A DNA stretch of 64,000 bases. Origin: Pyronema omphalodes (lineage: Eukaryota > Ascomycota > Pezizomycetes > Pezizales > Pyronemataceae). The translations under genes were made by a program, and so were the position numbers. Positions 22,306-32,700 of the stretch are shown piece by piece. Position 1 is the stretch's first letter, and each line of letters opens with the position of its first letter. The notes under the pieces are model-generated. The model was not told where the DNA came from and made no database searches. It worked only from the letters and a program-made list of their open reading frames with translations. The stretch lies in the NCBI GenBank assembly GCA_024516155.1, contig JAJJXM010000068.1, forward strand, positions 62,001 to 126,000, given 5' to 3'.

Positions 22306-22880
22306 TTTTTTTTTTTTTTTTTTTTTTTATTTCATACACGCATCTAACCCGACGGTTATGGCGGATGCTATCTATTTACATTGTTAACCCCGGAATGTTA
22401 CTTCCAGGGTCACCGAGAACGCCTCGGAGCGATCATACTGTTGTCGGGGTGTAGCACCCCTCCTGCCTTTTGCTTTTCCTTTTCTGTTCCTTCTCGTCGT
22501 TGTGTCCCTGAGCCCTGTGCGCTCTCCAAATCACCCTTCCCAGTGTTTGGTGTCCTCCTCCCTTCCCCGTGTACGTCCCCGTTTTTGTTTTTTTTTTTTT
22601 TAAAAAAAACTCCCTCAATCATCTCCAAACCACCTCATCCCGCGCCATTCCATCTTCCCTTCCCTCCCTTCTCACTCGTCCCCGTTACGTCCCTCCACCT
22701 CCTCTCCGCTCTCCCCTTCTCTTCTCCATCCTGTCCTCCATTCCTCTCTCCCTCTCCTTTCCTCATCTCCCTTTCCTCGACCCCTCTCTCCCCCTCTCCA
22801 TATCTAGATACATTTTTTTTCTCCCATATATATTTTTATTGTTTTGGTTGTTTTTTTTTTTTTTTTTTTCAGTGTTCCTC
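22306..22880 (-). other. LINE-1 3' untranslated region and poly(A)
   Basis: Follows the ORF2 stop. It starts with an internal A-run (T's at about 22,850-22,870), then a purine-rich stretch, another A-run near 22,590-22,605, and ends with AATAAA and the terminal A23. Any open frame here comes from low-complexity sequence. Confidence 0.7.
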
Positions 22881-23442
22881 TGCTGGGTCTAATAGTGTCC
22901 CCCAGCCCGTCATCAAGGTGGTTCTGCTGGTCCTGTTAGCCTCCTCGGGGTGCTTACTGAGTACCGGATTTGCCCATTCAGATGTGGCCAACCTCGAGTC
23001 AGAGATCATGGTGGCGAGGGTGCGGATTCTGTGTTTGGTATGTAGGATCATACGTAATTTGAGTTGTCGGTGGCATCGGAGTTTCAAGAGTGTTCCGAGC
23101 TGGATCCTGTGGGGGGTGTATAGCGGGCAGGAGAGCAGCAGGTGTTTCAGTGTTTGGGGGGGGTGTAAGGCGCAGGGGCAGGCGCGGGTGGGATAGGATG
23201 GGGTGGGGAGGTGTGCCAGACAATCCAAGAAGTATCGGTGTCCGGTTCGGAGGGCCAGGATCGCTTTGGATATCCCTCTCTCAACGGTGGTGTACGCCTC
23301 ATCGAGTAATATTTTATGAGGAGCGTCGTATGTTTTGGGTTACGGGCATGTGTTGTACCAATGCGCCCATTCGGTGGAGTGGGCTTCCTTGACTTGTCTG
23401 CGGAGCCATGACAGCGAGGTCGGTGGAGGGGTAAGTGGGTAT
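22869..23442 (-). pseudogene. LINE-1 ORF2 C-terminus (zinc-finger tail)
   Basis: Sequence left of the Gypsy-2 insertion. It continues the LINE-1 ORF2 with ILALRTGHRYFLDCLAHLP and the Cys/His motif CPCALHPPQTLKHLLLSCPLY typical of Tad/I-type LINE C-termini, ending GWGTLLDPAEEH and a TGA that runs straight into an A-run. One stop and a frame change occur near 23,340. The N-terminal part of ORF2 is at 29,727-33,131. Confidence 0.78.
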
Positions 23443-24006
23443 TGTCACGGCTCGCCTCATACGCCATCACTCGGCGCCTTCCCCCCCGCCCCGCGTCACG
23501 AATTATCACTCGGTCCTCCGCAGAGCTTACCCGAGCGCCCGCAATTGTGCGAACAGCGACCGAGTGAGTTTAGCAAAAGCAGTCACACGCATTTAGTTTC
23601 TTGGTATCTAAGAGGAGGAAAGATGTATATAAGAGGACTTATCCTCCCTGCGTTCTGTTTTGTTTTCCTTTTCTTTCCTCACTCAGTTATTTGTTTATCT
23701 ATTTAAATAAATTCCTTCGTCTTCTCGATCCTCGCTACGTTCTCGCCTCCGTCTCCGTCTTCCGGCTTCGCTTCGTGAAGACCGCCCTCGTCACGACACC
23801 CTGCCCTCGCTTCGCTACCGAGCCTCCCTCCGGTGACACCTCTTGCCCCTAAACACGGAGCATCGAGGAACTGCTGCACGACACAGTTCCCGATATCCTA
23901 CGTTGGCGCTGTCTCAGAGTCCCTGTCCCCCGATCGAGTCCCTCGTCTCCGATTGCGAGCCCCCGGGTTCCCCGCTCCCCCGTCGAACCCCCGCGCTCCC
24001 GTTACA
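23443..24006 (+). repeat. Gypsy-2 5' LTR with TATA promoter
   Basis: 564 bp, TGTCACGG...CCGTTACA. TATATAAG at 23,626-23,633 is a strong TATA box. About 55 nt downstream lies ACTCAGTTAT (23,681-23,690), the complement of the primer-binding site, which probably marks the transcript 5' region. Identical by eye to 29,163-29,726. Confidence 0.94.
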
Positions 24007-24018
24007 ACATAACTGAGT
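24007..24018 (+). promoter_or_regulatory. Gypsy-2 self-priming primer-binding site
   Basis: Two bases after the LTR, ATAACTGAGT (24,009-24,018) is complementary over 10 nt to ACTCAGTTAT in the LTR R region. There is no TGG start expected for tRNA 3'-end priming. It matches the Tf1-type self-priming layout and the arrangement found in Gypsy-1. Confidence 0.65.
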
Positions 24019-24266
24019 TATCAAGCACCCGTCGGCTCTGCCTCCTCTCCCTTGATTACTCTTCGACTTCCCCCTCCGTTCCTCCCTTCGTCCATGCTCC
24101 ATAACCTCTGGTTTTACCAATTCGCCAAACTCGTACCTGAATTCCTTTCCCTCGGTATCCCCGCTATCGTCGACGAAATCGAGATAGCCCGCCAGCTCGG
24201 AATCGAATTCTCGGCTACCCGAATCACGTTCGACGACACAAAACTCACCTGGCACTTACGATAAAT

Positions 24267-25406
24267 CGCCAACCCCAAACTAACGATCAAGAAATCGTCA
24301 TCGCGCTGTTCCTGAACGCAGCGCAAAGGGACGAGATCAATAGAGACCCCACAAAATTAAAAGATCTCCGTAATGCAGTCGAGGACTACAAACGAGACTG
24401 CCAGAAATTGACCGATCTCCAGGCAGAATTGACAGATTCCAGGAAGGACAACTCGGATTACGCAAAACGAATCTCCGACCTGGAACGGGATCTCGGATCC
24501 GCAAATACTACAATTCGCCTGCTACAATCGATCACGGAAAAATCGGCCTCCCCCTCGATGAGACCGATCGAGCTCCCCCACCCGCCCGAATTCACCGGAG
24601 ACCGAAAGGAACTCCCCAACTTCGTCTCCAAGGTTAGGTCCAAGTTGGCTGGAGACTCAGCCCGCTTCACCGACGACCAACATAAGCTCCGCTACCTCTA
24701 CGGTTACCTGAAAGGAAACGCACAAAATCAGGTCCAACCCTACGTACTCACGGACAAAATCAATCTAAAAGACGCCGAAGAACTGATCACCATCCTTGAG
24801 TCCGCCTTCGGAGACCCAGACCAGGTCGGCACCGCCTCGATGGAGCTCGACAAACTAAACCAGGGCAATAAAGAATTCAGCGTATACTATGCCGAATTTC
24901 AACGAATCATGGCCATCCTCAACTTCGACGCAAACGCAAAAAAGGCTGCCCTAAAGAGAGGACTCTCGAGAGAATTACAATCGAGCCTCGTCTACCAAGC
25001 GGACGAACCACAAGACTTCACCAAGTTCGTCGAACTCTGCCAAAAGCTGGACTACCGGCTCAGAGCCCACGGCACCCTTTCCAAACGAACAATTCCGACG
25101 CTCACCCCACGCACTCTCCCTACAGCCACTCGACCATCAGCTCACCCAACAAACTCGAATAGTGGCAACTACGGCTCCGCACCCATGGACCTCTCTGCAT
25201 CGCAGAAAGCCCAGAATCAACGCCGCCGGGACGAGCGAATGGCAAAGGGGTTATGCCTCTACTGTGGGTCGGCAGACCACTTCAAAAACGACTGCCCCTC
25301 CCTAGCAGCGAACACCTCTCGGAAGTTACGTCTCGCCGCCGCGGACCTCCTATCACCCCCCCAGGAAACCTCCTCTATCCCCAGCCCCGAGGAGGGAAAA
25401 GAATAG
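24267..25406 (+). CDS. Gypsy-2 Gag
   Basis: Gag of the chromovirus: N-terminal coiled coil (ISDLERDLGSANTTIRLLQ), capsid region (PPEFTGDRKELPNFVSKV, LKGNAQNQVQPYV) and one CX2CX4HX4C knuckle CLYCGSADHFKNDC before TAG 25,404-25,406. The frame is open from at least 24,240, but the first in-frame ATG is at 24,558, inside the coding part. An overlapping frame with an ATG at 24,094 ends at TAA 24,262-24,264. The true start may therefore need splicing or a frameshift; the start given here marks open frame, not a proven initiator. Confidence 0.85.
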   Translation, partial: RQPQTNDQEIVIALFLNAAQRDEINRDPTKLKDLRNAVEDYKRDCQKLTDLQAELTDSRKDNSDYAKRISDLERDLGSANTTIRLLQSITEKSASPSMRPIELPHPPEFTGDRKELPNFVSKVRSKLAGDSARFTDDQHKLRYLYGYLKGNAQNQVQPYVLTDKINLKDAEELITILESAFGDPDQVGTASMELDKLNQGNKEFSVYYAEFQRIMAILNFDANAKKAALKRGLSRELQSSLVYQADEPQDFTKFVELCQKLDYRLRAHGTLSKRTIPTLTPRTLPTATRPSAHPTNSNSGNYGSAPMDLSASQKAQNQRRRDERMAKGLCLYCGSADHFKNDCPSLAANTSRKLRLAAADLLSPPQETSSIPSPEEGKE

Positions 25407-25439
25407 TCCACCATCAGCCCGTTGGCCCTCCTGGTGGAC
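25394..25439 (+). promoter_or_regulatory. Gag-Pol -1 ribosomal frameshift site
   Basis: The gag codons GAG GGA AAA GAA TAG contain the canonical X_XXY_YYZ heptamer G_GGA_AAA (25,394-25,400) two codons before the gag stop. After a 5-nt spacer, GTCCACCA (25,406-25,413) can pair with TGGTGGAC (25,432-25,439) as a perfect 8-bp stem with an 18-nt loop. Slipping back one base enters the pol frame at AGA ATA GTC. The loop contains GGCC, which could pair downstream in a pseudoknot. Confidence 0.75.
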
Positions 25440-28400
25440 CTGCCCCGGCCTCTTCGTTCCCCTCGTCCCAAAATAAACTCTACGTATCAGCAAGTTCCCT
25501 ATCAATTAGTCAAGAAAATGAAATGGATGGTAGTCATTTAGTCGTACCCTGCACTTTGACCAACCGTGACATCAAAATTGATACCCGTGCCCTTGTTGAT
25601 TGTGGTTGTACGGGACTCTCCTTCATGAATGAGACCTTCGCTCGCCAGCACAATCTCCCCCGCTACCAGTTAAAATCCCCAAAAATAGTTGAAGTGATAG
25701 ACGGTCGCCCAATCTCCTCCGGCGACATCACAGAATATGTGAGGATCCCATGCACCATCGGTGATCACCACGAAATCCTGACCGCCTACTTAACCTCCCT
25801 CGGTCACTACCCCCTCGTCCTCGGGATCCCTTGGTTGAAGAAGCATGACGTTACCATCAACTTCGCAACCAACGACATCCAATTCCGCTCCCCTAACTGC
25901 CTGCCCCACCGCACCGCCGTCAAGGCACCCCCAATCAAGGGCTTACCACCAGATCGACGAAACAAAATCTGCGCAATCTCAGCCACGACGTTCAAAAGAA
26001 TCGTCAGGAACAATAACCAACGATACGGTAACGTCGAACCCTTTCACCTATCCCTAAACGAAATCAACATGGCCCTACGAGACCCTGCGGACGCCAAACC
26101 AGACTTAAAGACCATCGTTCCCACCGAATACCACGAGTTCCTGGAAATTTTCGAAAAGGTTAACGCCGACAAACTACCCCCACACCGCCCCTGTGACCAC
26201 AAAATCCCGCTCGAGGACGGATTCAAACCTCCGTTCGGACCACTCTACTCCCTCTCACGTCCGGAACTGGAAGAACTCAAGAGGTGGATAGACGAAAATA
26301 TGAGCAAAGGATTCATACGAACGTCCTCCTCCCCGGCCGCCGCCCCAATCCTATTCGTCCGTAAAGGTGATGGCTCCCTACGCCTCGTAGTGGACTATCG
26401 CGGGATAAACGAGGGCACCATCAAAAATCGCTACCCCCTCCCCTTAATGCAGGATACGCTGATGAACCTGTCCCGAGCAAAGTGGTTCACAAAGCTTGAT
26501 ATTCGAGGGGCCTACAACCTCATCCGAATGGCGGAGGGAGAGGAGTGGAAGACCGCCTTTCGCACCCGCTACGGCCTCTTCGAATCCTTGGTAATGCCGT
26601 TCGGGCTAACCAACGCCCCCGCAACCTTCCAAAATTTCATCAACGACACCTTAGCACCCTATCTGGACCGTTTCTGCACGGCATACCTAGACGACACCCT
26701 AATCTACTCCGACACGCTCGAAGAGCACCTGCAACACGTCGCCATGGTCCTGGAAGCTTTCCGAAAAGCGGGCCTCCACCTAAAACCCGAAAAGTGCGAA
26801 TTTCACCAGCAGCAGGTCAAATACCTTGGCCTGATCATCAGCACGGAAGGCATCAAGATGGACCCAGAAAAAATCACCGCAGTGAGAGAATGGGACCCAC
26901 CAAAAAACCTCAAAGACGTCCGCGCCTTCCTCGGTTTCGCCAATTTTTATCGCCGCTTTGTACGGAACTATTCGAAAATCGTGCAACCCCTCACCCTCCT
27001 GACACGAAAAGGAGTACCGTTTGCGTGGGACAGCCCACAACAACAGGCTTTCGACGAACTCAAAGCAACCTTCACCTCCGCACCAGTCCTCGCCCGCTTC
27101 GACCCCGATCGGGACGTCATAGTAGAAACGGATGCCTCCGACTTCGTATCGGCTGGCGTCCTATCACAGTACGATGCTAACGACGTTCTACATCCCGTGG
27201 CTTATTTCTCAAAAAAGCACTCCCCCGCGGAGTGTAACTACGACATCTACGACAAGGAGTTGATGGCAATTGTCCGAGCATTCGAGGAGTGGCGGCCAGA
27301 ACTACAATCGGTCATCAACCCTGTGCGGGTTCTGTCCGACCACAAAAATTTGGAATACTTCACGACGACCAAGCTCCTCAACAGGCGTCAAGCCCGGTGG
27401 TCGCAATTCCTCTCACAGTTCAACTTTAAGATCGTCTATCGCCCCGGAACTGCGGGAGGAAAACCAGATGCTCTAACCAGGCGATCCGGAGATCTGCCCA
27501 AGGAAGGGGATGACCGCTCTCTGGCTAATCATACAACAGTGCTCAAACCAGAAAACATCCTCCTACACACCTCCGCCGCCACCGTTTCGCCCCTTTCGCC
27601 CCACCGCCCCGAGCACCCCGCCCCTACACCCCGTCCCGATGCACCGCTCCTACAGCGACTCTTCCTCGACGCCTACGCCGCCGACCCCTTTCCCAACAGA
27701 GTACTACAGATGCTCAACGACGGAACCAAGCACTGTAGGGACATCACACTCGCCGAGTGCGAAAGACAAGACAACCACCTCCTCTACCGTCGCCGAATTT
27801 GGGTCCCCGACCACGAGCCCCTCAAACTACACCTCTTAAAACAACACCACGACACACCCATCGCCGGACACCCAGGAAGGTCCAAAACGCTCGAGCTGTT
27901 GCTAAGGACCTACACTTGGCCCAACATGCGTAAAGACGTGGACCGTTACACCCGGAATTGTCACATCTGCCAACGCTCCAAGCCCAACAGACACGCCCCC
28001 TTTGGTGTCCTCCGCCCCCTACCCATTCCCGACCGACCGTGGCAAGACATCTCGATGGACTTTGTCACCGGGCTACCCTGGGCCAACGGAAACGATGCTA
28101 TCTGGGTTGTCGTGGACCGTTTAACAAAAGAAAGACACTTTGTAGCCTGCCAGACCAACGTCGACGCAAAAGAACTCGCCAACCTGTTCGTCAAACACAT
28201 CTTTCGACTCCACGGCTTACCCCTAACGATAATCTCCGATCGAGGGCCGCAGTTCTCCGCCCTTTTCTGGAAACACCTCTGCCGTCGACTGGGAATCGAA
28301 CCTCGGTTGTCGACCGCCTTCCACCCTCAAACGGACGGCCAGACCGAGCGGATGAACGCAACCATGGAGCAATACCTGAGAGCTCACGTAAACTACTTAC

Positions 28401-29122
28401 AGGACGACTGGGCAGAATGGCTCCCCCTGGCAGAGTTCGCCGCCAACAACCATGCGTCCGAAACCACCGGTTCCTCCCCCTTTTTCGCCAACAAAGGATT
28501 CGACCCCCGCTGCCAGTTCGACCTGACGCCCGCCGCCACAAACGACACCAACGACCGCCGCGCTCTGGCCACATCCAAAATCCTCTCGGAGATCCACGAC
28601 CATCTACGATCCGAAATAACTCGGGCCAATCTCCGCCATCAAGACAACGCCGACAAGCACCGCCTACCTTCACCGAACTACCAGGTGGGTGACCTCGTAT
28701 GGCTAGACGCCAGGAATTGGAAGACCAGACGCCCCTCCAAAAAACTCGACAGTAAACGTCACGGTCCCTTCAAGGTAACCGCGAAGATATCCCCCTACGC
28801 TTATCGTCTCGAGATTCCGACCACAATGAAATGTCACGACGTGTACCACGTATCCCTCCTCGAACCCGCCGCCAACGATCCGTACCCCGGGCAACACCCC
28901 GAACCCCCTCCACCGATAGAAATCGACGGCGAGAACGAATACTTTATCGAGGCAATCCTAGACTCCCGAATCCATCGCCGCAAACTACAATACATGGTGA
29001 AATGGGTAGGGTATGACTTACCGGAATGGGAACCAGCCGAGCTACACACCGATAGCCAAGCCGTCGACACCTTCCACGAAAAATACCCTGACAAACCAGG
29101 CCCCCTACAATCGACAGCCTAA
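25400..29122 (+). CDS. Gypsy-2 Pol with C-terminal chromodomain
   Basis: Polyprotein expressed by -1 frameshift. Order: protease with active site ALVDCGCTGLSF (a DCG variant of the usual D-T/S-G), RT with LRLVVDYRGINEG, MPFGLTNAPATFQ and YLDDTLIYS, RNase H with VETDASDFVSAGVLSQ and NYDIYDKELMAIV, integrase zinc region (GHPGRSKTLELL, CHICQRSK), the D,D,E core (DISMDFVTGLP, ISDRGPQFSALFW, QTDGQTERMN), the VGDLVWLDARN segment, and a chromodomain (DEYF-like YFIEAILDSRI, KWVGYDLPEWEPAELH). The chromodomain probably directs integration to heterochromatin. It is uninterrupted and of the normal length for chromoviruses. Confidence 0.95.
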   Translation, partial: RIVHHQPVGPPGGPAPASSFPSSQNKLYVSASSLSISQENEMDGSHLVVPCTLTNRDIKIDTRALVDCGCTGLSFMNETFARQHNLPRYQLKSPKIVEVIDGRPISSGDITEYVRIPCTIGDHHEILTAYLTSLGHYPLVLGIPWLKKHDVTINFATNDIQFRSPNCLPHRTAVKAPPIKGLPPDRRNKICAISATTFKRIVRNNNQRYGNVEPFHLSLNEINMALRDPADAKPDLKTIVPTEYHEFLEIFEKVNADKLPPHRPCDHKIPLEDGFKPPFGPLYSLSRPELEELKRWIDENMSKGFIRTSSSPAAAPILFVRKGDGSLRLVVDYRGINEGTIKNRYPLPLMQDTLMNLSRAKWFTKLDIRGAYNLIRMAEGEEWKTAFRTRYGLFESLVMPFGLTNAPATFQNFINDTLAPYLDRFCTAYLDDTLIYSDTLEEHLQHVAMVLEAFRKAGLHLKPEKCEFHQQQVKYLGLIISTEGIKMDPEKITAVREWDPPKNLKDVRAFLGFANFYRRFVRNYSKIVQPLTLLTRKGVPFAWDSPQQQAFDELKATFTSAPVLARFDPDRDVIVETDASDFVSAGVLSQYDANDVLHPVAYFSKKHSPAECNYDIYDKELMAIVRAFEEWRPELQSVINPVRVLSDHKNLEYFTTTKLLNRRQARWSQFLSQFNFKIVYRPGTAGGKPDALTRRSGDLPKEGDDRSLANHTTVLKPENILLHTSAATVSPLSPHRPEHPAPTPRPDAPLLQRLFLDAYAADPFPNRVLQMLNDGTKHCRDITLAECERQDNHLLYRRRIWVPDHEPLKLHLLKQHHDTPIAGHPGRSKTLELLLRTYTWPNMRKDVDRYTRNCHICQRSKPNRHAPFGVLRPLPIPDRPWQDISMDFVTGLPWANGNDAIWVVVDRLTKERHFVACQTNVDAKELANLFVKHIFRLHGLPLTIISDRGPQFSALFWKHLCRRLGIEPRLSTAFHPQTDGQTERMNATMEQYLRAHVNYLQDDWAEWLPLAEFAANNHASETTGSSPFFANKGFDPRCQFDLTPAATNDTNDRRALATSKILSEIHDHLRSEITRANLRHQDNADKHRLPSPNYQVGDLVWLDARNWKTRRPSKKLDSKRHGPFKVTAKISPYAYRLEIPTTMKCHDVYHVSLLEPAANDPYPGQHPEPPPPIEIDGENEYFIEAILDSRIHRRKLQYMVKWVGYDLPEWEPAELHTDSQAVDTFHEKYPDKPGPLQSTA

Positions 29123-29162
29123 GATCCTACCTCGCCGGAGCTCGCGCCAAACAGGGGGATCC

Positions 29163-29726
29163 TGTCACGGCTCGCCTCATACGCCATCACTCGGCGCCTT
29201 CCCCCCCGCCCCGCGTCACGAATTATCACTCGGTCCTCCGCAGAGCTTACCCGAGCGCCCGCAATTGTGCGAACAGCGACCGAGTGAGTTTAGCAAAAGC
29301 AGTCACACGCATTTAGTTTCTTGGTATCTAAGAGGAGGAAAGATGTATATAAGAGGACTTATCCTCCCTGCGTTCTGTTTTGTTTTCCTTTTCTTTCCTC
29401 ACTCAGTTATTTGTTTATCTATTTAAATAAATTCCTTCGTCTTCTCGATCCTCGCTACGTTCTCGCCTCCGTCTCCGTCTTCCGGCTTCGCTTCGTGAAG
29501 ACCGCCCTCGTCACGACACCCTGCCCTCGCTTCGCTACCGAGCCTCCCTCCGGTGACACCTCTTGCCCCTAAACACGGAGCATCGAGGAACTGCTGCACG
29601 ACACAGTTCCCGATATCCTACGTTGGCGCTGTCTCAGAGTCCCTGTCCCCCGATCGAGTCCCTCGTCTCCGATTGCGAGCCCCCGGGTTCCCCGCTCCCC
29701 CGTCGAACCCCCGCGCTCCCGTTACA
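29163..29726 (+). repeat. Gypsy-2 3' LTR
   Basis: 564 bp, same as the 5' LTR by eye, preceded by the purine run ACAGGGGGATCC (likely polypurine tract, 29,151-29,162) and followed by the GGTAT duplication, after which LINE-1 RNase H sequence resumes on the minus strand. Confidence 0.94.
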
Positions 29727-32700
29727 GGTATTGTGTGGTCGCTTGTTTGGCGGGTCGGTCAGCTTCTTCGTTACCAAGAATCTCGGTATGACCGGGGACC
29801 CAGTGCAGGTGCACGGCTGTCCCTGTGCATCGGAGGAGGAGTTGCGCGGGGTGGTGGACTCCAATTGCGGTTTCTTGTCCTGAGCCCGGAGCAAGACGGG
29901 TTGCCCGAACGATGGCGGCTTGATTGTCGGTGAAGATGTGAATTTCGCGATATTGGAGGTGTAGTCGGTGGACGTGGGCGCTACAAGCGATCAGGCATTC
30001 TTCGATGGCTTTAAGTTCGGCGTCGAAAACCTCGCAGGACCTGCGCATCAGGATGGTTTTTTGGATGCTCTGATCGAGGCCCGTCTGGAGGTAGAATCCT
30101 GCGCCGGTTGAGCCTGCGAGTTGGGAACCGTCCGTGTATGCGATAATTGAGTTCGGCGTGGAGCGTAGGTGGGCGAGAAGGGTGTAGTTGTGCGCCTCGG
30201 CTTCTACTTTGGTGGAGGGAGGGCTGTGGCGTGTGAGGGGGGGGTCCATCCATGAAGAGGGGTCCGCTGTGCCGTGTCCTCGACCGTAGTTCTGGGGGAT
30301 AACCATTGGCTATGGGATCATCGTTGCGACTAGGCGAGTGATGGGGCATGCTCCGGAGGTGAGTCACAGTCGTATTCCTTCGGGGACTGAATGGCGTGGG
30401 TAAAGTGATTGGGAATGGGGAAAGCAGAGGGGCATCGGGTGAGGACGGGGTGGGTGGGGGGCAGGGAGAGAAGGCAGAGGGCATATTTCCTGCGCTTGTG
30501 GTTTGGTCGGGTTGTAACTGGGGGTCATGCTGTCTCGTTGTGTAGGGCTGGGATTGGTGTGGAGGAGAAGGCGTTTAAGATTCGTCGGATAGCTGCGTTT
30601 TGCTGGAGTTGTAGTTTCCTGGCGAAAGACTTTTGGCCGGCCCACCAGATCTCTGCACCGGAGTTGGATTTCGCCTGAACAAAAGATCGATACAGCGTAC
30701 GCACCGCCGAGGGGAACAGCCCAGTTTCCTGTCTGACGAGGCTTCGACAGGCATCAAAGGCTCTGGACCCAGAGGTTAGCCTGGGTTGTACATGACCAGT
30801 AAGAACAGGTTTTCTATCGAAGTATATTCCTATCCAGTGGTCCACGTCCTGTTTCCCGTTCTGAGTTCCTGGCTTAACCACAGTGCTGCTTGGGAGGGTC
30901 ACGCAGGTGAGGGGAGTTATTTCGTCTTTTTGTGCTCCACGGAGTAGCAACTCCAATTTTGAATCATCGGAGGCTTCTGCGTTGTCTGCTGCCCACTGGA
31001 AGGCTACTCGGGCCGCTCTTTCCAGGGTTCGGGAGTTGGCTTCTCGTGATTTTCCATGACACACCACTGCTACATCGTCAATGTAGCTCAGCATCCTGAG
31101 GGTGGGGTTGTGCTTGAATAGGGGGTAACAAAGGGGGAGGAGGTATAATAGGAAGAGGATTGGCGAGGATGGGGTGCCCTGGAGAATGCCTGTTCGGGTT
31201 GGCTGTTGTTCGTCTGTTCTTGCATCGAACGAGAGAGCGATCGTCCTATCGTTTAGAAATGAGTGGCACCAGATGACCACTGGTTTGGGGCATCCGAGGG
31301 AAGGCATAGTGTTTGTCAGTCTTGCGGAGGACAGATTATCGACTGCACCCCTGACGTCGAGGAAGAGGGCGGACGTCGTCATCTTCTGTTGCAGGTGGGT
31401 GTCAACATCATGGGTGAGTGCCATGGCCGCATCGATAGCGGATCGTCTCGGGCGACCACCGATTTGATCTTGGTGGAGGAGGTTGTGTTTCTCGGCTAGC
31501 TGGTTCAGTCGTGTCGCCATGAGTTTCTCGAGTACCTTGCCCATGCAGTTGAGGAGCGCAATGAGACGGTACGCTTTGACCGAGCTGTAGTCTGGCTTGT
31601 TCTGTTTCCGGATAATCACTGTGGTTGCCTCTCGCCAGCACTTCGGTTGGTAACCTACCTCTCCGAGTGTGGCGTAGCGCTGGGTTAGCTGTTCAGGGAT
31701 TATTTGAAGTACCTTTCGCAGGTATAGAAAGGTGATGCCGTCTGGGCCTGGGGCTTTCTTCGGTGAGAAGGAGAGGATTGCCTGTGTCACTTCTTTTTGG
31801 CAGAAAGTTGTCCATGGCAGGGGGTTGAGGGTTTGGGGTGAGGTAAAGGAGGGGCAGGACGTGGGAGGAGGGAAGAGGGCGTGAAGAGCGGCCACTTTCC
31901 CCTCGATGTCTACGTGGACGGTGGTGACGCTGTTTGTTGTCGATGTGAGGGGGGGGGGTCAGCTGAGTTCGGCGTGGGTTGGTATACCGAAACGCCACCC
32001 AGATATCTTCTCCTTTGGCCTGGCTCAGGTAGTCCTTCCAGAGCTTGTCTTTGGCGTGGCGTACGGCTCGGAAGTGGGCGTTCCGAGTGGACCGGTACTC
32101 AGCGAGACATACCTCATCTCGTCGTTGTTTCCACCTCTTGCGAGCTTGTGTCATTAGTTTCTTGGTTTCACGAAGCTCCGGGGTCCACCATCTCTTTGCG
32201 CGGGGGGAGTGTTGAATCTGCGGGGTTGAGGATTGGGCGGCTTGCTGAACTGTGAGTTGGAGGGAGGCTGGCCATTCGTCTAAGTTGGCTTGGGTCGGGT
32301 TTTGCTGGAGTGTTCGCCATCGGGGGTTGACGTTGGAGGTTAGTTTTGTGAGGGCTTCGGCGAACTCATCCCAGTTCGTGCGTTTCCAGTTCAGAACTGG
32401 GGTGAGGTTGATGTATTCCACGTCTGGGTGCTGAGATCGTATTTGGAAACGAACGACCTCGTAGTCTGAGCCCGTCAAGGCGTCTTCGTGTATGCACCAG
32501 TTATCACGCATTGCCGGGGAGGAGAGAGTTAGGTCGAGGCCTCATGATCCAAGGCCTGTCTTGAAGTGGTTGGTCGGTGTATCTGGGGTGTTCGCCAGAC
32601 TCCAGACTTCGTCCTCGATCAGATGTACTAACTCATCCGCGCGGGCAATGCGTTTGAGGTGGCTGTTCCAGAATGGGTGGTGGGTGTTCATACGTCCTGT

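Larger units (their letters stand above)
23443..29726 (+). mobile_element. Gypsy-2: intact Ty3/Gypsy chromovirus inserted in LINE-1
   Basis: 6,284-bp element with two 564-bp LTRs that I read as identical, flanked by the 5-bp duplication GGTAT (23,438-23,442 and 29,727-29,731). It encodes Gag and a 1,240-residue Pol (protease, RT, RNase H, integrase, chromodomain) linked by a canonical -1 frameshift site. No stop interrupts pol. All signals needed for replication are visible (TATA box, self-priming site, polypurine run, catalytic residues), so it is the best candidate for a currently active element here. Confidence 0.96.

Noticed and set aside
22381..23196. 271-residue plus-strand ORF
   Set aside because: It is the antisense of the LINE-1 3' UTR and zinc-finger tail and runs through homopolymer tracts.
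25253..25399. N-terminal extension of Gypsy-2 Pol starting at the ATG in the gag zinc knuckle
   Set aside because: This stretch is only the out-of-frame reading of gag. Pol should be entered by frameshift at 25,400.
26545..28692. Long ORFs in other frames over Gypsy-2 pol
   Set aside because: GC-rich codon bias of pol leaves alternate frames open; they show no motifs of their own.
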